49,092 nucleotides of DNA from JAGNZR01 sp051652785 (lineage in GTDB: Bacteria > Fusobacteriota > Fusobacteriia > Fusobacteriales > Fusobacteriaceae). The stretch is taken from assembly GCA_051652785.1 (NCBI GenBank), contig JBOFUX010000053.1, positions 1 to 49,092 on the forward strand. Direction: 5' to 3'. The notes beneath the pieces are model-generated. The model saw nothing but the letters and a program-made list of their open reading frames with translations, did not search any database and had not been told where the DNA came from. This document shows, in pieces, positions 7,949 to 17,302 of the stretch. Numbering within the stretch: position 1 is the first letter of the stretch; every line of letters starts with the position of its first letter. The translations under genes were made by a program, and so were the position numbers.

Positions 7949-9097
7949 CTAATTAAATAATGATAAATATTTTTCAAGTACATATAGTTTATTTCTTCCC
8001 GCTTTTGTAATTTCTTTAATTATTTTTTTTTCTTCTAACTCATTAAAAATATTTCTAACTGTTTTATCTGCAATTTCTGTCTTTTCTGTAATTTCTTTTA
8101 TACTACTTATAGGTGAGTCAAAAAAAGCATTTATGATTTTATTTACTTTTTCTGCTCTACTTCCAAAGGAGTGTATCACTTCATTCATCTCCTGTTGTAG
8201 TTTTATTATTCCTATAAAACTTTCAACAGTGCTTTCTCCTGTTGCTACAATTCCTTCTAAAAAGAAAATTATCCATCCATACATATCATTATTATCTCTA
8301 ATATTTGTTAATTTTTTATAGTATTCGTCTCTATTTTTCTCTAAATAATATGATAAGTATAATGTTGGTTTTTGGATTATATCTTTTGAGACTAAATACA
8401 GAGTTATTAGCAATCTTCCTACTCTACCATTACCATCTAAAAATGAATGCAATGTCTCAAACTGATAGTGTATCATTGCGATTTTTATTAAATTAGGCAA
8501 ACTGTCATTTTCATTTATAAAATCATCTAAATCTTTAATTAATTCTGGCAAATATCTTTCATGTGGTGGAACGAAAGAAGCATTACTTGGTGTGGTACCA
8601 CCTATCCAGTTTTGGCTATTTCTTATTTCTCCAGGTAATTTTCTTTCACCTCTACCTGTGCTTAATAAAATTTTATGCGCTTTTCTAATTATTGTATTTA
8701 TTGTTAATGGATATTTATCAAGAAGTTGTATTGTTTCATTAATTGCATCTATATATTTATGAACCTCTTCCCAGTCATCTCTTTTTTCAGGAGAAACTTC
8801 TTCTTCTTTCATTAAAATATCGTCTATTTCAGTTTTAGTTCCCTCAATTTTGCTTGAAGTGTTAGCCTCTTTCATTATGTGCATTTTGATAAAAAGATTT
8901 ATATTGGGAATTAAGTAAGAAAATGCATTAATTTCTCCTAAAATTTTATTAGATTTTTCTAAGAGATTATTAATATATGAATCTGAGTAATTCCAATTAT
9001 AGTTTATTTTATTAGGTTTAAAACAATGATATTGGTATTCTTTCTGTAAAGTTCCATACTGGAATGCAAAAAGTTCTTTTTGCTCTAACTCTTTCAT
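7949..9097 (-). CDS. Fic-domain protein (class II AMPylator-like) with C-terminal winged helix
   Basis: 382 residues from the chosen start. The Fic active-site loop HSFLDGNGRVGR is at 217-228 with the catalytic His intact. An N-terminal inhibitory-helix motif SSKIEG (81-86, fitting [ST]xxxE[GN]) marks class II autoinhibited Fic. The C-terminal ~60 residues (KEITEKTEIADKTVRNIFNE) look like a winged HTH, so it may bind DNA and control itself. An upstream ATG at 9166 lies inside the 40-bp repeats; ATG 9097 is preferred because GAGGAGGA sits just before it and the protein then starts like its relatives. It is placed between pglX and pglZ, a known accessory slot in BREX. Likely reaction: transfer of AMP from ATP to a protein target; the target is unknown. 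Confidence 0.9.
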   Translation of the reverse strand: MKELEQKELFAFQYGTLQKEYQYHCFKPNKINYNWNYSDSYINNLLEKSNKILGEINAFSYLIPNINLFIKMHIMKEANTSSKIEGTKTEIDDILMKEEEVSPEKRDDWEEVHKYIDAINETIQLLDKYPLTINTIIRKAHKILLSTGRGERKLPGEIRNSQNWIGGTTPSNASFVPPHERYLPELIKDLDDFINENDSLPNLIKIAMIHYQFETLHSFLDGNGRVGRLLITLYLVSKDIIQKPTLYLSYYLEKNRDEYYKKLTNIRDNNDMYGWIIFFLEGIVATGESTVESFIGIIKLQQEMNEVIHSFGSRAEKVNKIINAFFDSPISSIKEITEKTEIADKTVRNIFNELEEKKIIKEITKAGRNKLYVLEKYLSLFN

Positions 9098-9114
9098 ATT
9101 TCCTCCTCTAATTT

Positions 9115-9234
9115 TCTTATTGTCATTTTTTATGTTTTTTGACAATAAGGATTTCCTTATTGTCATTTTTTACGTTTTTTGACAATAAGGATTTCCTTAT
9201 TGTCATTTTTTACGTTTTTTGACAATAAGGATTT
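9115..9234 (-). repeat. Three tandem 40-bp palindromic units upstream of fic
   Basis: Units at 9115-9154, 9155-9194 and 9195-9234 are almost identical (two substitutions in the first). Each holds CCTTATTGTC, a 16-bp AT-rich spacer, its inverse GACAATAAGG and ATTT, so adjacent units also form tight hairpins (GACAATAAGG-ATTT-CCTTATTGTC). The block ends 18 bp before the fic start. Reiterated operators for the HTH-bearing Fic protein, or a copy-number-variable promoter, are the natural readings. Confidence 0.85.
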
Positions 9235-9253
9235 TTATTTTTTTTAATTGCCT

Positions 9254-9303
9254 AAAAAATATCCAACTACATAATTATAACTTAAAAATATGTAGTTGGA
9301 TAT
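9254..9303 (-). terminator. Terminator between pglX/relic and fic
   Basis: A 15-bp perfect stem (9259-9273 with 9289-9303, ATCCAACTACAT type) is followed on the minus strand by T6. It should stop transcription from brxC-pglX, so fic-pglZ needs its own promoter. Confidence 0.8.
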
Positions 9304-9314
9304 AAATTACGCAA

Positions 9315-9535
9315 CTAAATATACTCTAATCTAAAATGTGGTAAGAATTCTGTTATTATTTCAGCTCTACCAAAAACTAATAAGCCACCCAATGTAATTT
9401 CTTTTGTATGATTGAGTATATTCGCTATTTAAATAAATTGGTTTATCTGAATAAGTAGCTTTAGGTATCTCTATTACTAGAATAATATTTCCATCTTTCT
9501 CTATTTTCTTCCCCAAATTTACTATTAAAATTCAT
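9315..9535 (-). pseudogene. Relic of a Schlafen/AlbA-type ATP-binding protein gene
   Basis: An ATG at 9535 with a good AGGAG site opens only 24 codons, but adjoining frames carry fragments of a known family: EKDGNIILVIEIPKATYSDK, KPIYLN, SYKRN, then TLGGLLVFGRAEIIT and a last piece ending PHFRLEYI. These match, in order, the 'V.IeVP.a...KPVYi...y.R' and 'T.aGLL.FGk......FPnf.ldY' blocks of AlbA_2/Schlafen-domain proteins. At least two frameshifts and large deletions separate them. Such genes are common accessories in defence islands. The 9315-9535 relic plus the terminator fill the gap between pglX and fic. Confidence 0.6.
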
Positions 9536-9609
9536 TCTATTCTCCTCTTAAAGGTACTTTAATATTCAGAATGAGCATTGTTCTTTATTTTTTCTATTCA
9601 AGTCTAAGT

Positions 9610-12600
9610 TCATATTTTATACAACAACCCACCAAACTTAGCATAATTAACTTTAACTCCATCATCAAGATTAATATCTAACTTCTCCTCTGCCATATGT
9701 TTTACTTCTTCGTCATATTTCTTGATTTCATCAAACTGTACTTGAAGTCCTTTTACTCTCTTTTCAATATTCTTTTTGTCTTTAGCATTAGTTTCTATTT
9801 CTAACTCTTCATGAGCAGATTTAATTCTTGATTCTAATCTCTCTTGATATTTTAATAGATAGTCTTGTCTTAATTTTGCTACTGTCATTGGATTATATCT
9901 ATGCATATATACTAAAGCATTAAATCCTTTTGTCTTTCCACTTGTGAATAACCAATAGATTGGTCTCTTTTTGTATCGTTGTACATGGTCTTTCATAAAA
10001 TCATTCATGAAATATTTTGAAATTGTTTCTCTCGCTGTTTCACCTTTTTTTCTATCTAAAGCATCAGCAATAAAATCTAAATTTTCTTCTAAAGTTTCTA
10101 ATCCATAGATAGCAGTTACAACCTCTTCAAATCTTTTTGCAATACTATCTTCAAAGGCAAAAGTATCTGCAATAATAGGAATAATAGCATCATTATCAGG
10201 AATATATTTAGAGCTATTAATAGAGTGTCTAACTTCTCCTTCTTCTCCTAAAACTTCATAGCTATCTCCTGTTACAACTAATTTATCATCAGAGTTAGCC
10301 ATAATAAGTCCTGGTTTATCAAGTGAGTATCTTCCCATGATTATTCCTACACAATAAGAGATAAATTGTTTCGATATTTCAGATTTAGAAAATTCTAAAA
10401 TATATCCACGATTATAAAGATACCCTTCTGGTGTTTTATTAATCTCCTCCTGTTCCTCTTTTCTCTGTGGTGGAGTAAGAATATTTTGAATTTTAATCTC
10501 TTTTTTTAGTAGAGTAATATCTTTTAATTCTACATTTTTATCCATTTCATCTTGTAATCCATAAATTTCAATGAACATTTTATTTAATTCTTCTTCGTTT
10601 TTGTGCATCTGAGTAAATTGTTCTGTCCAGTATATAGAGTATGAATTAAAGGCTGATGAAATTGATGAGTGATTTAGTAGTGGTGATGAGAGAAAATCCC
10701 ATGAAGTTTCACGAGAGTCCCATTCTTGTTTGGCTATGAAGACATTTTGTTTTACTAGAATATCAAATATATTTTCTTTTACAACTAAATAAGGTAATTT
10801 AATTATATCTCCTATTTGAAGATGTAAAGTTGGATTTATAATTTTTGTAATATTGGATATCAATTTATTATTTAAAATCCCTAATAACAAAAACTCATTT
10901 TTCTTTTCTCTAATAAAATAACTCATTCCAGTCACATCATGTATAAAACCTTTTGGAAAAACTCTAAAAGAATTTCCACTAGATGAAATATCACTCCATG
11001 AAATTGATTCTCTAAAATAAAAAGTTGGATTTCTAATTACTGAATTTTTAAAATTTCTAATCTCATCTCCATCATTTTCCCAATTAACTAAATACTCTTG
11101 ATTTCCATACCATTTTCTTTTTTCTCCACCTTTGTTATATGGAAACCATTTTTTTAAACTTTCTAAAGCTTCTTGAGAATTTTTCATACCAAAACCTGCT
11201 TTAGCTATATTTATCTCTTGCCATAATCTTATAAATCTATCATTATCTGCTGTTGCTAATCCCTGTTTAGCATCTCCTACATCTCCGAGTTTCTCACTCT
11301 TCTCAAATATTTCCTTAACCCTATCACTCACCCAATAAGCAATAGGAGAGCCTGGAATTTTTTCAAAATCTTTTTGGTTGGAAGAGTATCTAAAATCAAC
11401 ATCAGGATTCTCTATAGATTCTTTTACTTTAACTGGTTGAGCTGCTGCACCTTTAAAATCAGAAAGTTTTATATATTCCCCTTTTATGTTTTCTTTTCTA
11501 TTTTTTATAGTAAAAGTGCAAATAGGAACTGTAGCTTCTTCAAATGCAGAATATTCTAATTGGACTAAGCTTGTTATTGTCTTTTGTTCTATAAAAAATT
11601 TTCGAAGTTCTTCATAAGATTTAATAAACATCCATACAAATGGACTCATAAATCCTAAATAACCATCTTCTTTTGCATAATCACATGATTTTACAAAGAA
11701 AACAGAAAACATATCTGATTTTACTTTAGAATAAGCTTCATCTTTTTCTATATAGATTTTAGCTTTAGGATTCATTCTTGAACCATTCATATATGGTGGA
11801 TTCTCAATAACTATGTCAAATTTTTTTGTCATTATTTTTGCTTGTTCTATTAATTTTTCAAGTAAGTTATCATACAGAGAATAAAATAAACTATCTTTTA
11901 ATTTTAAAATTTCTTTCTCTTTCTCTAATTTTTCAAAATCTACATTTCTTAGTTTAAGAATACTACCATACTCTTTTGCATCATGAAATATCTCAATTAA
12001 ATAATTTAATTCAAAAAGTTTATTTTCAATTATCAGCTGTTTTGTATTCTCTGAAAGATAATTGCTTTCTTTTATTGTGCAACTTTTCAGAACTATTTCT
12101 TTTCTTTCTAATATATTAAATAACCTTCTGAATTTTTCTCTACCCTTCATGATTAAAGCAAATGTCGCTAATTGCCCTGCTCTTTCATCAATTTCCAATC
12201 CATAAATATTGTCATTTAAAATTGATTGAACTGATTCTTTTGCAGAGTATCCTAAGTTTTCATAAATTTGAAACAAAACATCAAAAGCATAAATTAAGAT
12301 ATGTCCAGACCCCATTGCAGGGTCAAGTATTTTTATACTCTCAGGCAATATTTTATTTTCATAATTTAATCCTTCTTTAGGTTCTAAAAAAAATTCCCAA
12401 TTTTTTTTAATTTTTTTATCTACTCCAAGTCTTTCCAAAGCTAGCCTACCTAAAGTATTTTCAGTTATATATTTTACAATCCAACTAGGGGTAAACAGTT
12501 GTGTTGCTGGAGCAATATCATTTTTATCATACTGTTTTCTATTTTGCAAACCATTAAATAATAAATCTTTTTTCTCTGAGTTATAAAATTGATATAGCCA

Positions 12601-13242
12601 CCCTATCATCTCTACAGGAAGAATTCTTTCTTCTCCTACCTCTTCTTTATCATCATTTGTTATTGCTACTCTTAAATCCACTAAGAAAGATTTCTCTCTA
12701 AGTAATCCTGTAGGGAAAAGTAGTTCTGTGAAGTTATCTTTTTCTTCAAACATAAATGGCATAACTTTGTTTAGCTCACTACATTTTAATTTAAGGATTT
12801 TTGAATAAAGCTCCTCTATTTTTTCTGCATCTCTTAAGTTATTTATCTCGTTTTTCTCTTCATCATTCAAACTTCCAAAAAAACTTGAATGACCATAATT
12901 ATCAATTACATCTGGTTCTATTTTACTCGTAGTTGATGTTGTTATTGCTTCATCAATATATCCGTTTAATTCCATAAATCTTAGAGCTATAAATCTATTA
13001 AACCAAGTATAAGCTACTCTCTCTACAAACTCTTCATATCCTAATTCTACAAAACTTTTATTTAGTTTATCATACTGTTCCTTCTTTATTTTTATATTAT
13101 TTACACTTACTTCACGACGAAGATTCTCTACCTTATCAATTTCATTTTCTCTAAATCCTAATATACTAAGTCTTTCACTTATATTTTTTATTAAGTTTCT
13201 TCTTGATTCTATTGCAAAACTTTTAAGTTTAGCCTTATCCAT
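9610..13242 (-). CDS. pglX: BREX adenine-specific DNA methyltransferase PglX
   Basis: 1210 residues, normal for PglX. S-adenosylmethionine motif I is ILDPAMGSGHILIYAF (D307-H314 region) and the amino-methyltransferase motif IV is IVIENPPYMNG (NPPY at 481-484), both intact. The C-terminal half should carry target recognition. The enzyme methylates adenine in the BREX recognition site and marks self DNA. ATG at 13242 begins 2 bp after the brxC stop, so brxC-pglX form one unit. No frameshift is visible, so methylation may still work although brxL is lost. Confidence 0.93.
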   Translation of the reverse strand: MDKAKLKSFAIESRRNLIKNISERLSILGFRENEIDKVENLRREVSVNNIKIKKEQYDKLNKSFVELGYEEFVERVAYTWFNRFIALRFMELNGYIDEAITTSTTSKIEPDVIDNYGHSSFFGSLNDEEKNEINNLRDAEKIEELYSKILKLKCSELNKVMPFMFEEKDNFTELLFPTGLLREKSFLVDLRVAITNDDKEEVGEERILPVEMIGWLYQFYNSEKKDLLFNGLQNRKQYDKNDIAPATQLFTPSWIVKYITENTLGRLALERLGVDKKIKKNWEFFLEPKEGLNYENKILPESIKILDPAMGSGHILIYAFDVLFQIYENLGYSAKESVQSILNDNIYGLEIDERAGQLATFALIMKGREKFRRLFNILERKEIVLKSCTIKESNYLSENTKQLIIENKLFELNYLIEIFHDAKEYGSILKLRNVDFEKLEKEKEILKLKDSLFYSLYDNLLEKLIEQAKIMTKKFDIVIENPPYMNGSRMNPKAKIYIEKDEAYSKVKSDMFSVFFVKSCDYAKEDGYLGFMSPFVWMFIKSYEELRKFFIEQKTITSLVQLEYSAFEEATVPICTFTIKNRKENIKGEYIKLSDFKGAAAQPVKVKESIENPDVDFRYSSNQKDFEKIPGSPIAYWVSDRVKEIFEKSEKLGDVGDAKQGLATADNDRFIRLWQEINIAKAGFGMKNSQEALESLKKWFPYNKGGEKRKWYGNQEYLVNWENDGDEIRNFKNSVIRNPTFYFRESISWSDISSSGNSFRVFPKGFIHDVTGMSYFIREKKNEFLLLGILNNKLISNITKIINPTLHLQIGDIIKLPYLVVKENIFDILVKQNVFIAKQEWDSRETSWDFLSSPLLNHSSISSAFNSYSIYWTEQFTQMHKNEEELNKMFIEIYGLQDEMDKNVELKDITLLKKEIKIQNILTPPQRKEEQEEINKTPEGYLYNRGYILEFSKSEISKQFISYCVGIIMGRYSLDKPGLIMANSDDKLVVTGDSYEVLGEEGEVRHSINSSKYIPDNDAIIPIIADTFAFEDSIAKRFEEVVTAIYGLETLEENLDFIADALDRKKGETARETISKYFMNDFMKDHVQRYKKRPIYWLFTSGKTKGFNALVYMHRYNPMTVAKLRQDYLLKYQERLESRIKSAHEELEIETNAKDKKNIEKRVKGLQVQFDEIKKYDEEVKHMAEEKLDINLDDGVKVNYAKFGGLLYKI

Positions 13243-13244
13243 GA

Positions 13245-16200
13245 TTAAATCACATCCACTTTCTTATTTTCCTTAATTGCATCTAATAGTTCTCTCTCTA
13301 ATTTATCTAAATCTTTTTTTGCTTCTGTGATGCAACTTCTTATCTCTTCCTCTGTGACCATATTACTTCTAGGTTTTATTTTGAATTGTTTCACTATTCT
13401 TTCTTGAACTTTTACTGGTGCAGTTGTTTCAGTGGAAGTAGCATCTCTAAGTACTGGTATCTGACTATTCTCTTCATCTTCCATTCTTTTTATTCTTGCT
13501 TCTATTATTGTATCAACTTTAGAAATAGTATAGTTTTTCTGAAATACATTAACTCCTTCCGTGTTCATTATCTCTTTTATTAACTTTTCATACTCGTCTT
13601 CCACTATACGTAAAAAACCCTTATCAGATAATTTTTCTATACAAATTTCTTTCTGAGTATTAACTATTCCAATTAATCTCACTCTTTCATTTTCTATTAA
13701 TATTTCTATCTCTTTATCAATAGATTCAATTAATATACTAATTTCAGGAATTTTTCCATAAGGTTTTTTATTTTCTAGTAATTCAGTTAATATTTTTACA
13801 CTTTGCAAATCTAAAATTTCACCAATATATTCTTTGTTTCTCTCAATAGACGCTAATTTATTAACTCCATCATCAAATTTAGTTTTATTTTTGCTAAAGA
13901 AATTTTTAACATCATCTACATCATCAAATATATCAGCGAGTTCCTCTCCCCTTTCCAAGAAGTTATCTATTATTTGATTTGCTTTCCCTTTTACACTTAA
14001 AATCTCATTTTGAATTATATCTTTCCAATCTTCTAGAATAGACTTTCCAGGATATTCAAATTTAGAAACTCCATAGTTTCTTAAAATATTTTCTGTATTC
14101 CCTACACTAACTCTACAGTTCTTTCCAATAGCTTCAACTATGTCATCTTCACTAATTGTGATTCCTGAACCAAAAACTTCTTTTAATAATTTTATAGTTT
14201 TAGCTTTTCTAGTAGGATCAATATCTTCTTTAGGAATAATTATTAGCTTTTCTTGATTATTTGTTTGAGTTTTTGTAAGTTGACTCTTAGCAATATTTCT
14301 ATCGTTAATTTTATCACCGTTAAATTCCAAACGGATTTGACCATAAACATATAGTTCAGTTACCAGTCCATGTACATCTAGCTCTTTCCAACCAAATGGA
14401 GTTTCACTATATTTATCCACAAGTTTTTTCATAGTAATTTGTTCGCAACGATCATCTAATCTTTTTATTTGAGCTAGTACATCATCTATAGCTTCATTAT
14501 TTGGATTTACTGAATTATCTTTTATAAAATCTAAAGTTGAATTCATTTCAACAGTTAATAAATCTTTTATTGATTTTTCATCATAACTTTTCTTAATAAG
14601 TCCTGCTTTATTGAAAATTGTTTTTGCTAAATTCTCCAGTGCATCTTTAAGAGTTCCTTCTGCATTTTTATTTCCTAGAGTTAATTTACTTCCATCAATA
14701 TATACCTGTGCTTCTGTTATTGCTTCTTCTATGAAATTTTTTATTCTTGCTTTTCTATTTCTACTATTTTCTTGTTGAATATCACTAATTATTCTTCTAA
14801 GTATCTCTCTATCCTGAAGTGCTCCCTTGGTTTGACAATATTCTTTTACTTGTAAATATTGTTTCATCTCTCCTAAGTAATCACTATTTTGCCCAAGTTT
14901 TACCATAAGTTTAGAGTCTGTTCTTGTTGAAAGTATACTTACTTCTTTGTCGTATTCATCTGATTCTGGAGTTAATATTGTCATAGATAGTGCTTCTAAT
15001 CCTCTACTTCTAGTAATTTCATTTATCTTTTGATTAAATCCATAGCTATTTTTAGTTTCTTTAACTACAATTTTATTAACTGTTAAAATATCTTCATAGA
15101 TTACAGTTCCAATCTCTCTAGTTATTGTTTCATAACTAATTTTTGTTTCTTTAATCTCTTTATTAATATCTTGTTCTTCATTAGTTAGGAAGAAATATTG
15201 ATCTGCTTCTCTTTGAATTAAGTTATGAGCTTCTAATTTTCTTAAATGTTTCTTAATATTTTCTTTTAGAGTTTTTGTATCTTGATCAATTTTTTCTACC
15301 ATGAAACTAGCTAAATTATCCACATTAGTTTTTACTCTATCATTCATCCCTTTTAGTAGGAAAAGAAGCTTTAAAAGATTAAGAGCTTCTACTTCCATTC
15401 CATCTTTTTCTGCATGAATAATTGGTTGTTTAGCACTTCCATCTAAAAATTGTTCAATGGAATCATAGAAACAGTAAAAAGGAACTATCTCTCCTAATAC
15501 TTTATCTTTCATTCTTATTCCAGCTTCTTGGAAAGCATTAAGTAAAGACCTCTCTCCTTTTGCCATATGTTTTCCAGATAATCCCGTTACTCTTATATTG
15601 TCAAAAATATTTTGTAACAAGTTAAATTGGTATCTTACAAAAGGATATGTTTCAGCATAATCAATATCATTTTCATAAAGTTTTAGTGTTGGTGCTTCAT
15701 GAAAATTAATTGTATTCTGAATTTCTATTTTATTTTGTATATAGTGAGCTTTTAGAGTATCAAATGCTCCTGGAGTTTTTTCTAAAAGTCTTTTTTTAAT
15801 TACTTCGTCTACATGAGAACTTGACAGAGAGATCATAGTTTTGAATCTACCTTGAATTTTTGAGAAGTCATTTCTTTTTGTGTCTGCTTCACCTAAAATT
15901 GCTTCCATGTTCTGTTGTGACGTAACTCCTACCCATACTCTTCCTTTAAGTGCAGTTCCAAGTTTTTCCACAACTGATTGTAAATTAAGCATTAGTTTTG
16001 AATCATCACCAATATATTGCCCTATCTCATCTACAAGGAATATTATTCTATGCTTTGAACCTTTCATATCTAAATATTCTTCAAGAAGTTCTACAAAATT
16101 TTCAGGAGTTGGAAAAGCATCAGGAGTATTAATATCTTCTAGCCATCTTTCTGCTGCTTCCACACTAAATCCTTCTAATTTCATATTATCAATTACATCT

Positions 16201-16829
16201 AAAAAATAATCTTGGCTAAAAGATAAATTTCTTCTATCCTCTTCCCATACATTTCCAGACTCTTTTTTATATCGTTCTTTAAAATCTTCAAATTTTCCTT
16301 TCTTCCAAATATTTCTCTCAAATTCTGCAACCTTTAGCATATCTCTAGAGAACCCTTGCATCTCATTGAACTTTTTTAAAAATGCCGTTACTATTGCATC
16401 TTTTCCCTGAGAAGTTTGTTGGTCACTAACATTATCAATATTAAAAAGAATTACATCAGTATCTTCATTAGCAGCTTTTTTTATATTAGCAAGTAGCATT
16501 GGATTATCTCCAACTTTTTCATCAAAATATTCTGCAGCTCTTTTCCCGGCAAATTCTTTTGAGTCTAAAATATTTCCAATCATTTTAAGTAAGTGAGATT
16601 TACCTGAACCAAAGAATCCAGATATCCAAATACCCATATCCTCTGTTGGATTATTTAATGAATTTACGTATCTTGTAAATATCTTGTCCATCTGTTCACG
16701 AACTTCTTTTGTTACTACATACTCTTCAAGTTCATTTTGATTTACTTTCTCATCTGATTTTTCAGCTTTTACTACCCCATTAATATTTCTTGTTATATCT
16801 TTTCTTAAAAAATCCTTAATAGTAAACAT
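13245..16829 (-). CDS. brxC: BREX P-loop ATPase BrxC
   Basis: 1194 residues. Walker A GFFGSGKSHLLKMIG is at 71-85 and a Walker B-like IIFLVDEIGQYIG at about 262-274, as in the large BREX P-loop protein BrxC/PglY. The C-terminal half is helical and charged. BrxC is a core BREX ATPase needed for both modification and phage exclusion. ATG 16829 has GGGAG 7-8 bases upstream. It is the first gene of the island here, although brxA-brxB usually precede it. Its promoter should lie in 16830-17000, but no convincing -35/-10 pair was seen. Confidence 0.93.
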   Translation of the reverse strand: MFTIKDFLRKDITRNINGVVKAEKSDEKVNQNELEEYVVTKEVREQMDKIFTRYVNSLNNPTEDMGIWISGFFGSGKSHLLKMIGNILDSKEFAGKRAAEYFDEKVGDNPMLLANIKKAANEDTDVILFNIDNVSDQQTSQGKDAIVTAFLKKFNEMQGFSRDMLKVAEFERNIWKKGKFEDFKERYKKESGNVWEEDRRNLSFSQDYFLDVIDNMKLEGFSVEAAERWLEDINTPDAFPTPENFVELLEEYLDMKGSKHRIIFLVDEIGQYIGDDSKLMLNLQSVVEKLGTALKGRVWVGVTSQQNMEAILGEADTKRNDFSKIQGRFKTMISLSSSHVDEVIKKRLLEKTPGAFDTLKAHYIQNKIEIQNTINFHEAPTLKLYENDIDYAETYPFVRYQFNLLQNIFDNIRVTGLSGKHMAKGERSLLNAFQEAGIRMKDKVLGEIVPFYCFYDSIEQFLDGSAKQPIIHAEKDGMEVEALNLLKLLFLLKGMNDRVKTNVDNLASFMVEKIDQDTKTLKENIKKHLRKLEAHNLIQREADQYFFLTNEEQDINKEIKETKISYETITREIGTVIYEDILTVNKIVVKETKNSYGFNQKINEITRSRGLEALSMTILTPESDEYDKEVSILSTRTDSKLMVKLGQNSDYLGEMKQYLQVKEYCQTKGALQDREILRRIISDIQQENSRNRKARIKNFIEEAITEAQVYIDGSKLTLGNKNAEGTLKDALENLAKTIFNKAGLIKKSYDEKSIKDLLTVEMNSTLDFIKDNSVNPNNEAIDDVLAQIKRLDDRCEQITMKKLVDKYSETPFGWKELDVHGLVTELYVYGQIRLEFNGDKINDRNIAKSQLTKTQTNNQEKLIIIPKEDIDPTRKAKTIKLLKEVFGSGITISEDDIVEAIGKNCRVSVGNTENILRNYGVSKFEYPGKSILEDWKDIIQNEILSVKGKANQIIDNFLERGEELADIFDDVDDVKNFFSKNKTKFDDGVNKLASIERNKEYIGEILDLQSVKILTELLENKKPYGKIPEISILIESIDKEIEILIENERVRLIGIVNTQKEICIEKLSDKGFLRIVEDEYEKLIKEIMNTEGVNVFQKNYTISKVDTIIEARIKRMEDEENSQIPVLRDATSTETTAPVKVQERIVKQFKIKPRSNMVTEEEIRSCITEAKKDLDKLERELLDAIKENKKVDVI

Positions 16830-17189
16830 TTATTTTCTCCCTATAATAATTTAATCTTAAATTTTTTTAACTTGAAGTTTCTTTTATTTTTCTATCCGTA
16901 TATTTACTCTTATTTACATTTATTTCTCTTTTCTATTTTACCATAAAATCATTCAATATAATAATAGTTTTGAGGTTGTTTTGCAAAGAGTTAAATTAAG
17001 TTATAATTAAAAAAATGGATAAATTTAAAGGAAATCAAATTTTAGAAATATTGTGATACAATAGAGAATTAATAAAGGGATAAAACGAAGAGGAGACTCT
17101 GATTAAATATGCAATTAAAATAAATGATAACTCTGATTTCATAAAATCCTAATGGCATTTTAATAAAATAAAAAAACAAAGTTAAATAA

Positions 17190-17229
17190 TAAATAAAATA
17201 AAGTAAGTTAACTTACTTTATTTTATTTA
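17190..17229. terminator. 40-bp perfect palindrome, probable terminator of the 17303 gene
   Basis: Two 20-bp arms (190-209 and 210-229 in the last three digits) meet at AAGTAAGTT/AACTTACTT with no spacer. The sequence is almost all A/T apart from the centre. In RNA it would form a long hairpin about 75 bp past the stop of the minus-strand gene at 17303. No separate T-run is needed, since the arm itself ends in T-rich sequence. It could also be an end of an inserted element. Confidence 0.45.
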
Positions 17230-17283
17230 ATAATATTATATTAATTTTTTAAAGATGTATCTGATATGTTTGACAACTTAACA
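17230..17283 (+). repeat. Right copy of direct repeat flanking the BREX island
   Basis: 17263-17283 is identical to 3798-3818 in direct orientation, with weaker similarity over the ~33 bp to its left. It lies 20 bp beyond the stop codon of the HdeD-like gene. The two copies are about 13.5 kb apart and enclose exactly the BREX genes and not cas13c. Confidence 0.65.
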
Positions 17284-17302
17284 TATTTTCAATTCTTAGT
17301 AA

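Larger units (their letters stand above)
16830..17302. other. AT-rich gap between brxC and the HdeD-like gene
   Basis: No intact gene. On the plus strand around 17010-17150 there are short interrupted coding-like pieces (a 13-codon ORF from 17014, and an ETLIKYAIKINDNSDFIKS stretch), which could be a decayed gene that I do not recognise. The right part holds the palindrome at 17190-17229 and the right copy of the direct repeat. Confidence 0.5.

Noticed and set aside
9098..9166. N-terminal extension of the Fic protein
   Set aside because: The extra codons are the 40-bp repeat itself, and a strong ribosome binding site stands before ATG 9097.
12395..12420. Phase variation of pglX by a T-run (KKIKKNWEF codons)
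   Set aside because: The run is only 8 bases, the frame is intact, and such runs are common in this AT-rich genome.
15880..16209. Plus-strand 109-codon frame inside brxC
   Set aside because: Antisense to the conserved ATPase region; low-complexity translation and no ribosome binding site.
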